This document shows positions 59,209-64,000 of a stretch of 64,000 nt of DNA, in pieces (position 1 is the stretch's first letter; every line of letters starts with the position of its first letter). Source of the stretch: DYRB01 sp963802205. GTDB taxonomy: Bacteria; Pseudomonadota; Gammaproteobacteria; Chromatiales; Chromatiaceae. The notes beneath the pieces are model-generated. The model was not told the origin of the DNA and did not search any database. It saw only the letters and a list, made by a program, of their open reading frames with translations. Made by a program: the position numbers and the translations under genes. The DNA is taken from assembly GCA_963802205.1 (NCBI GenBank), contig CAWDHW010000010.1, forward strand, positions 124,001-188,000, in the 5' to 3' direction.

Positions 59209-59667
59209 ATGGACAGTGAAGCCTTCCGAGACACCTACCGCTCCATCAATGAGCGTTTCTGTCCCTACGAGAAGTCGATCCTCACCAACAACTGCGAGTG
59301 CTCCCGGGCGCACCGCTTCTGCATCGCTGAGCGTGAGGGGGTCAACTGCGCCTCCGACGAGGCCCAGGCGCGCTGCCTGGAGGCCCTGGACATACTGCGC
59401 CAGCAGGCGCGATTCGCCCTCAAGGCTACCCACGACAGCGCCGCCCTGCCCCACGGCAAGGCGATGCGCATCCAGGTCGGCGGCCTGCGTGGGATCCACG
59501 TCGCCTTGCACCCGGAGGTGCCGGCCCCCGTCAAGATCGCCGACATCCAGGGGCTCTTGATCCAGGCGGTTGAGACCTTTGGATCCCTCGCGGCCCTGCC
59601 CTTTCAGGTGGTGATCCAGCAGATCGCCGCCTATCGGGGGCGGCCCAAGTCGCGCGGTCGCAGGTAG
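59209..59667 (+). CDS. cysteine-containing unknown protein
   Basis: 152 residues starting nine bases after hslR, so in the same transcript. The first third contains six cysteines: NERFCPYEKSILTNNCECSRAHRFCIAEREGVNC and, further on, RCLEALDIL. This could be a zinc or iron-sulfur site but matches no motif I can name. The remainder (AMRIQVGGLRGIHVALHPEVPAPVKIADIQGLLIQAVETFGSLAALPFQVVIQQIAAYRGR) looks like an alpha/beta domain with a basic tail. No signal peptide. Similar proteins seem to be found in related gammaproteobacteria, but function is unknown to me. Confidence 0.75.
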   Translation: MDSEAFRDTYRSINERFCPYEKSILTNNCECSRAHRFCIAEREGVNCASDEAQARCLEALDILRQQARFALKATHDSAALPHGKAMRIQVGGLRGIHVALHPEVPAPVKIADIQGLLIQAVETFGSLAALPFQVVIQQIAAYRGRPKSRGRR

Positions 59668-59887
59668 CCCTGCGCACGGACTCGGTCATGCCTGCCACGG
59701 GCGACCGGTCACCCATCCCGCCTGGTGCTGATCCTGGTCCGCCTGAGGCCACTGTCGGGGAACTGGCCAGGGTCGCGCCTGCCCCGTCACTTTCATTGGA
59801 CGCCATCGCCCCCACTGTCCGCTCCGTTCCGAGATTCACCGGCTGCCCAAGGGTAGCGCACGACATCGCCGATCCGGGAGACAGCAC

Positions 59888-60526
59888 ATGTCCGAACACG
59901 CCAACAGACCGCGGGTAGTCACGACCGGCCACTATGCCGAGACCTTCGACGCCCACAGCGAGGAAGAGGTCTACGACCGCGAAAAGGAGGGGCTGATCCG
60001 CAACCTCTTGGGCAGCCTGGGGGAGGACCCGAACCGCGAGGGCCTGCGGCGCACACCGTTGCGGGTGGCCAAGGCCATGGACTTCCTGACCAGCGGTTAC
60101 CACACCACCGTGGATGAGGTCGTCAAGGGGGCCATCTTCACCGAGGACTGCAAGGAGATGGTCGTGGTCCGCGGCATCGAGTTCTACTCCATGTGCGAAC
60201 ACCATATGTTGCCATTCTTCGGCCACGCCCACGTCGGCTACCTGCCCAACGGGAAGGTGGTAGGCTTAAGCAAGATTGCCCGGGTGGTGGACGTCTTCGC
60301 CCGCCGCCTCCAGGTTCAGGAACGCCTGACCAATCAAGTAGCCGACGGCCTGATGGAAGCCCTCGACCCCCATGGTGTTGCCGTGGTGATCGAGGCGAGC
60401 CATACGTGCATGATGATGCGCGGGGTACAGAAACAGAACAGCACCACCGTATCGAGCGCCATGCGCGGGGGCTTCCAGGACGACGCCCGCACCCGCGCCG
60501 AGTTCATGGGCTTCATTCGTACCTGA
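59888..60526 (+). CDS. folE: GTP cyclohydrolase I
   Basis: 212 residues; makes dihydroneopterin triphosphate from GTP for folate (and other pterins). Zinc ligands lie in SMCEHHMLPFFG and SHTCMMMRG; GLSKIARVVDVFARRLQVQERLT and the C-terminal EFMGFIR are family features. ATG 59888 follows GGGAGACAGCAC. The 220-base gap upstream holds no gene. Confidence 0.97.
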   Translation: MSEHANRPRVVTTGHYAETFDAHSEEEVYDREKEGLIRNLLGSLGEDPNREGLRRTPLRVAKAMDFLTSGYHTTVDEVVKGAIFTEDCKEMVVVRGIEFYSMCEHHMLPFFGHAHVGYLPNGKVVGLSKIARVVDVFARRLQVQERLTNQVADGLMEALDPHGVAVVIEASHTCMMMRGVQKQNSTTVSSAMRGGFQDDARTRAEFMGFIRT

Positions 60527-60564
60527 ACCCATCCCGGCCAGGCCAACCAAAGGGGGTCGCCAGC

Positions 60565-61176
60565 TTGTCCCGTCCACGCTACGAACTGGCCCTATTGGTG
60601 GCCGTACTGGTCGTCTTTGCCTGGTCCGCCTGGCACCCCCAGGACGCCTTCACCTGGATACTGGAGGTATTCCCGGTCGTCATTGGCCTTGTGGTCCTCT
60701 CGGGGACACGACGCCGCTTCCCCCTGAGTCGCCTGCTACTTGGCCTGATAGCCCTGCACATGGTCGTGCTCATGGTGGGTGGCCACTACACCTATGCCGA
60801 GGTGCCGACCTTCGACTGGATCCGCGATCAGTTCGGACTGGCGCGAAATCACTACGACCGTGTCGGACACTTCTTTCAGGGTTTGGTCCCTGCCCTCATC
60901 GCCCGAGAGATCCTGCTGCGCGCAACCCCCCTCCAGCCCGGGGCCCTGGTCGGTTTCCTGGCGCTCTGCGTCGCCATGGCGATCAGCGCCTGGTACGAAC
61001 TCCTGGAGTGGTGGGTGGCCCTTGCCACCGGAGCCGCCGCGGAGGCATTCCTCGGCACCCAGGGGGACCCCTGGGACACACAGTCGGACATGTTCTTTGC
61101 CGCCATCGGAGCCCTGTGCGCAGTCATTCTGATGCGCGGCTGGCACGACAGGTCCATGGGCAGTTTGCCGGACTAG
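60565..61176 (+). CDS. DUF2238 (YjdF-type) inner-membrane protein
   Basis: 203 residues from TTG 60565 with AGGGGG eight bases upstream; a longer frame back to 60193 overlaps folE and is not coding. Five to six membrane helices. The family signatures GGHYTYAEVPTF, NHYDRVGHFFQGLVPALIAREI, ISAWYELLEWWVAL and LGTQGDPWDTQSDMFFAAIGA are all present. His and acidic residues in these stretches suggest a metal-dependent activity, but the function is not established. Confidence 0.9.
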   Translation: MSRPRYELALLVAVLVVFAWSAWHPQDAFTWILEVFPVVIGLVVLSGTRRRFPLSRLLLGLIALHMVVLMVGGHYTYAEVPTFDWIRDQFGLARNHYDRVGHFFQGLVPALIAREILLRATPLQPGALVGFLALCVAMAISAWYELLEWWVALATGAAAEAFLGTQGDPWDTQSDMFFAAIGALCAVILMRGWHDRSMGSLPD

Positions 61177-61652
61177 GCCGGGGCGGATGCAGACCGCGCA
61201 TCGTTGCTTCTATCGTTGCCGCCGGGCCGCATCGCAGGAGTAAAGGCACGGTCCGGGCGCCCAATTCCGCCCATCAGCCTCCACCCCGCCGGCCGCACAC
61301 CACCCGGCGTCTGACCTCCCCATCCCCGGCATCGACGCCCAGATCAGCCACGGCAACACCCTTCCACAACGACCGCCACCCCGACTGTAAGGCCGGCTGC
61401 GTTCTGGCCAACCCGCACCTAATAAAGAGTAGGTAGGTTCAAGAATAAAGTGCAACACCCAAACTTGAGGGGGAGGGTAAGCACATGGGGACTCGATACA
61501 GCCGACTGTCTACGGAGGACAGGAACCGCATCCAGGGCGGGGCTGTCGGGGCCCGTTCACAGTTACCGTCAGGGGCGTGGATGCGCACCTACCGCCACCG
61601 AGAAAGGCCTCCGTCGGAACGCCGATTCCGGCGTCGAGTATCGCTTCTGCGG
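61177..61652. other. intergenic region, nothing recognised
   Basis: 476 bases between the DUF2238 gene and the convergent FGE-OmpA gene. Short frames on both strands have no ribosome-binding site or motif. No DGR template repeat or TIR copy found here. Confidence 0.5.
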
Positions 61653-62849
61653 CTAGTCCTTGAGGGCCATTCCCTCGACCGTGATCGAAACCCGACGGTT
61701 GGGTTGGTAGCAGGCAATCAGCGCGGCGTGGCCCTTTGCCCCGGCGCACTCCGCAGGGGTAACCTTCAGGCGGGATTCGCCGAAACCCTGGGCGCTGATG
61801 CGATCCGCTGGCACACCCTGGGCGACAAGTTGGCTCTTCACCGCACGGGCGCGGCGCTCCGAAAGGTTCTGGTTGTAAGCATCGGAGCCGAGCGGATCGG
61901 TATGCCCACTCACCCGCAGCGAGTCGTAGTGCACGTTGTGGAGTTCGCTGGCAAATCTATTGATGGTGGCCACGCCTTGTGGCAACAGAACGGCTTTGTC
62001 AAAGGCGAAAAGGGCGTCGGCGCTCAGATCGAAGGTGCGGGCCGCCGAAACACCCCGCACCACCCGGAACCCGCTGTTGTCGTTACGGGTGTCCGAGGTA
62101 AGGTTGTTGCGGTCCGCGGCTCGAAAGTAACTTGGGAAGCCGAGCCAAGACCCACCGCGAAGTACCCTGGACATAGTCCCATCGCTCGACGTGTCGCAAC
62201 TCACGTTCCAGGCGGTGCCGTCCGCCGGGGCACCGACATAATTCGCGTGGTAGCAGTCCTGGACCCATTCCCAGACGTTGCCAGCCATGTCATAGAGCCC
62301 CCAGGCATTCGGCTGGAGTCGGCCCACCGGATGGGTCTTGTCGTAGGAATTGCTGCCATTCCAAGCGTATTGATCCAGGTCAGCCGCGTTGGTACCCCAG
62401 TAGTAGGCGGTCTTGGTCCCGGCACGATAGGCGTACTCCCACTCGGCCTCGGTAGGCAACCGGTAGCAGCCATTGCACCCATCGCGGTCGTTGAGGGCCT
62501 TGAGGAAGGCTGTGATGTCGTCCCAGCTCACCCCCTCCACCGGATTGTTGCCCCCTTTGAACTTGGAGGGGTTGGCGTCCATGACCGCCTTCCACTGCTC
62601 TTGGGTCACCTCGCTAGCCTGCATGTAGAAGGGTGCCGCGATGGTCACCCGATGGGCCGGGAGTTCGTCACCGTCTCCCTCCTCTAAGTCGGGGTCGCGT
62701 CCCATGGTCAACGACCCGGCGGGGATCAGGACAAAGTCCATTCCGAGGGAGTTGCGGTAGGTTTTCCCCGGGGCTTCGGCCCAGGCTGGCGCGGCGACAA
62801 AGGCCAGAGTCAGGGTGGCAGCGCGGATGAGCGATGGGGCGCGAAGCAT
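61653..62849 (-). CDS. secreted FGE/SUMF1-fold protein fused to an OmpA-like domain
   Basis: 398 residues. The signal peptide SLIRAATLTLAFVAAPAWA is followed by an FGE-sulfatase (C-type-lectin-like) domain (~30-275): NSLGMDFVLIPAGSLTMG, EVTQEQWKAVMD, NPVEGVSWDD, RLPTEAEWEYAYRAG, NAWGLYDMAGNVWEWVQDCY, RGGSWLGFPSYFRAADRNN...GFRVVRG. A C-terminal OmpA peptidoglycan-binding domain (~285-390) has FAFDKAVLLPQGVATINRFA, SGHTDPLGSDAYNQNLSERRARAV and GFGESR. The periplasmic, peptidoglycan-anchored FGE fold is unlikely to be a sulfatase activator; a binding or scaffold role is likelier. The stretch between RGGSW and GFRVVR is made almost wholly of NNY codons (see findings). Confidence 0.9.
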   Translation of the reverse strand: MLRAPSLIRAATLTLAFVAAPAWAEAPGKTYRNSLGMDFVLIPAGSLTMGRDPDLEEGDGDELPAHRVTIAAPFYMQASEVTQEQWKAVMDANPSKFKGGNNPVEGVSWDDITAFLKALNDRDGCNGCYRLPTEAEWEYAYRAGTKTAYYWGTNAADLDQYAWNGSNSYDKTHPVGRLQPNAWGLYDMAGNVWEWVQDCYHANYVGAPADGTAWNVSCDTSSDGTMSRVLRGGSWLGFPSYFRAADRNNLTSDTRNDNSGFRVVRGVSAARTFDLSADALFAFDKAVLLPQGVATINRFASELHNVHYDSLRVSGHTDPLGSDAYNQNLSERRARAVKSQLVAQGVPADRISAQGFGESRLKVTPAECAGAKGHAALIACYQPNRRVSITVEGMALKD

Positions 62850-62869
62850 GTTTAGACCTCTTTCGGGAT

Positions 62870-63183
62870 GGCTCTGTCTGCGTTAGATGTTGATGCGCGT
62901 CAGGTCCCAATCCAACGGTGCCGCGCAACAGCGCCACTTACAAGATAAACAGTGGCTTAGCGAAGGCCCAACACTAAACGCAGAAATGCAAAAAGAACTT
63001 GACTGTTATTGTAGATTTATCTCATACCGTGCGAACTGTAGCACAATTAGGCTATGTCTGCGTTAAGCATTAGAACCTTAACGAGTCTGAGTCAGCCGCT
63101 AAGCCTCACGGTGCGAATTTTTTGCTGCAAGAGGGGGTTGCCATCGGCACACCGCCCGACCAACACCTGATGCAGAAATAGCC
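62870..63183 (-). repeat. 314-bp composite inverted-repeat element, copy 2
   Basis: Reverse-oriented copy of 31495-31809: both terminal inverted repeats, both internal end copies and the spacer (TATGAGATAA, TCAAGTT) are shared. It begins 21 bases upstream of the FGE-OmpA start codon and so occupies that gene's promoter region. Confidence 0.75.
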
Positions 63184-63647
63184 CTCGGAATTGAGGTTGG
63201 TATACCACATGCCACCCACCCTCTCGGGGTCGCGCCTCGAATAATCTTCCGGCCGCTTGCCCCGTGAGATCAAGTCGCCGAGCTTCTTGCGCCCCCCTTG
63301 TGCCGATCATTCTCCACACCGAACACAGCGGCGCTGCTCGCTGCCTGTAAGTCATTGTTTCAGAACTCGTGATCGGCGGCAGCCTATAACGAAGAACCAG
63401 TCGCTTACGACGAATCGTCAGCGCCATGGCCGTTCCGCATAACTTCAGTGTGTGCAACCGCCGTCCCCTTGTGGAGTTGGGCTGGGGTGCGGGGCTGAAC
63501 GGTTACGCCGACTCAGCACCGCCAGCAGGACCGGCCTGACGGTACTGGGGGTGTGGCCGGTCTTAACCAATGTGCGACCAGCCCCCCAGGGCCCGCATCG
63601 CTGGTTGCGCGTTTCCTGCACGGTGCCAGAGGGAAACAGGTAAAGAG
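63184..63647. other. intergenic region between two FGE-fold genes
   Basis: About 460 bases. The part next to the repeat reads, on the minus strand, GGMWYTNLNSEGYFCIRCW, which could be the fossil end of another lectin-fold protein, continuing into the repeat. No intact gene, TR-like A-rich template or RT fragment was seen. Confidence 0.4.
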
Positions 63648-64000
63648 CTAAAGCGTCCTCGCCGAGCCATCCCGCACCACACGGAACCCGACGAGGTTGT
63701 GACGGTGCTCCGGGACATTGCTGTTGCGGTCGGCGGCGCGACAGCTATAGGGACAGAAGTCCCAAGACCCGCCACGCAGCACCCGGTACACCGGCCCATA
63801 GCTCGACGTTTCGCAGACTCCGGTCCAGGCGGTGCCATCGGCGGGGGCACCTGCGTAGGTTTGATGGTAGCAGTCCTGGACCCACTCCCAGACGTTGCCG
63901 GCCATGTCGTAGAGCCCCCAGGCGTTGGGCTTGAGTTGCCCCACGGGATGAGTCTTGTCGCCGGAGTCCATATGCCGCCCATGCTGACGTGACGATACAC
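63648..64000 (-). CDS. FGE/SUMF1-fold protein, C-terminal part; gene continues past the window
   Basis: Last ~117 codons of a second FGE-sulfatase domain protein: KTHPVGQLKPNAWGLYDMAGNVWEWVQDCYHQTYAGAPADGTAW, then RVLRGGSWDFCPYSCRAADRNSNVPEHRH...GFRVVRDGSA and stop. Frame open to base 64000. Strongly similar to the FGE part of the OmpA fusion next door, but ends after the FGE domain with no OmpA. The stretch between RGGSW and GFRVV lies at the C-terminus, where diversity-generating retroelement variable regions usually are. Confidence 0.85.
   Translation of the reverse strand, partial: VSSRQHGRHMDSGDKTHPVGQLKPNAWGLYDMAGNVWEWVQDCYHQTYAGAPADGTAWTGVCETSSYGPVYRVLRGGSWDFCPYSCRAADRNSNVPEHRHNLVGFRVVRDGSARTL

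Noticed and set aside
60193..60564. Longer start for the DUF2238 protein inside folE
   Set aside because: The added part is an out-of-frame reading of folE and lacks similarity; TTG 60565 has a good ribosome-binding site.

Overview
The window looks like chromosome of a high-GC purple sulfur bacterium, most likely Chromatiaceae. The evidence is form I and form II RuBisCO with paired cbbQ/cbbO activases, a rhd-tusA-dsrE2 sulfur-trafficking set next to siroheme synthase, GTP-type PEP carboxykinase with PEP synthase, several multiheme cytochromes c, and otherwise gammaproteobacterial housekeeping genes. The genus cannot be fixed from sequence reading alone. No rRNA, tRNA, CRISPR array or complete insertion sequence was seen.

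Layout. 0-1.3 kb: 3' part of an O-antigen ligase gene. 2.1-6.6 kb: pckG and ppsA, C3/C4 carbon interconversion. 6.7-12.5 kb (minus): form II cluster cbbM-cbbQ-cbbO, with three small genes and palindromic repeats lying between cbbQ and cbbO. 13.2-19.2 kb: form I cluster cbbL-cbbS-cbbQ-cbbO plus two small unknown genes, of visibly lower GC than its neighbours. 19.3-20.7 kb: divergent cbbR; the cbbL-cbbR gap holds a 39-codon remnant of a second cbbM start together with its promoter region. 20.7-21.8 kb: a MetH homocysteine domain standing alone. 21.9-28.0 kb (minus): a periplasmic molybdopterin oxidoreductase operon (pentaheme cytochrome, TAT-exported catalytic subunit, FeS subunit, TorD-like chaperone, polyferredoxin). 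28.2-31.1 kb (minus): three secreted proteins of unusual composition (Met-Gly repeats; a Pro/Tyr-rich small protein; a triple GW-repeat protein), preceded by sigma-54-type promoter sequences. 31.9-35.7 kb: a sensor kinase with a periplasmic heme-c motif, an NtrC-type sigma-54 activator, and a convergent HbpS/GlcG-like heme-binding protein. 35.7-43.5 kb: ispG, a Nudix protein, an alarmone hydrolase, trhP, a ChaN-PDZ protein, an M1-type peptidase. 43.6-46.4 kb: a nonaheme cytochrome with Ig/cadherin-like domains and one frameshift. 47.0-55.4 kb: PfkB kinase, cysG, rhd-tusA-dsrE2, a FadL porin, a second LysR regulator, a permease, cbiX. 55.6-61.2 kb: pepN, grxC, hslR, a Cys-rich unknown, folE, a DUF2238 membrane protein. 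61.6-64 kb: two formylglycine-enzyme-fold secreted proteins, one fused to OmpA, separated by a repeat element.

How parts may work together. The two RuBisCO operons share candidate LysR operators of the form ATAAG-N6-CTTAT and each carries its own CbbQO activase. The heme-sensor two-component system sits beside sigma-54-like promoters of the repeat-protein operon, suggesting that redox or heme state controls the secretion of structural or metal-binding proteins. A ~315-bp inverted-repeat element occurs twice (31.5 and 62.9 kb, opposite orientations), and a shorter relative lies at 1.45 kb.
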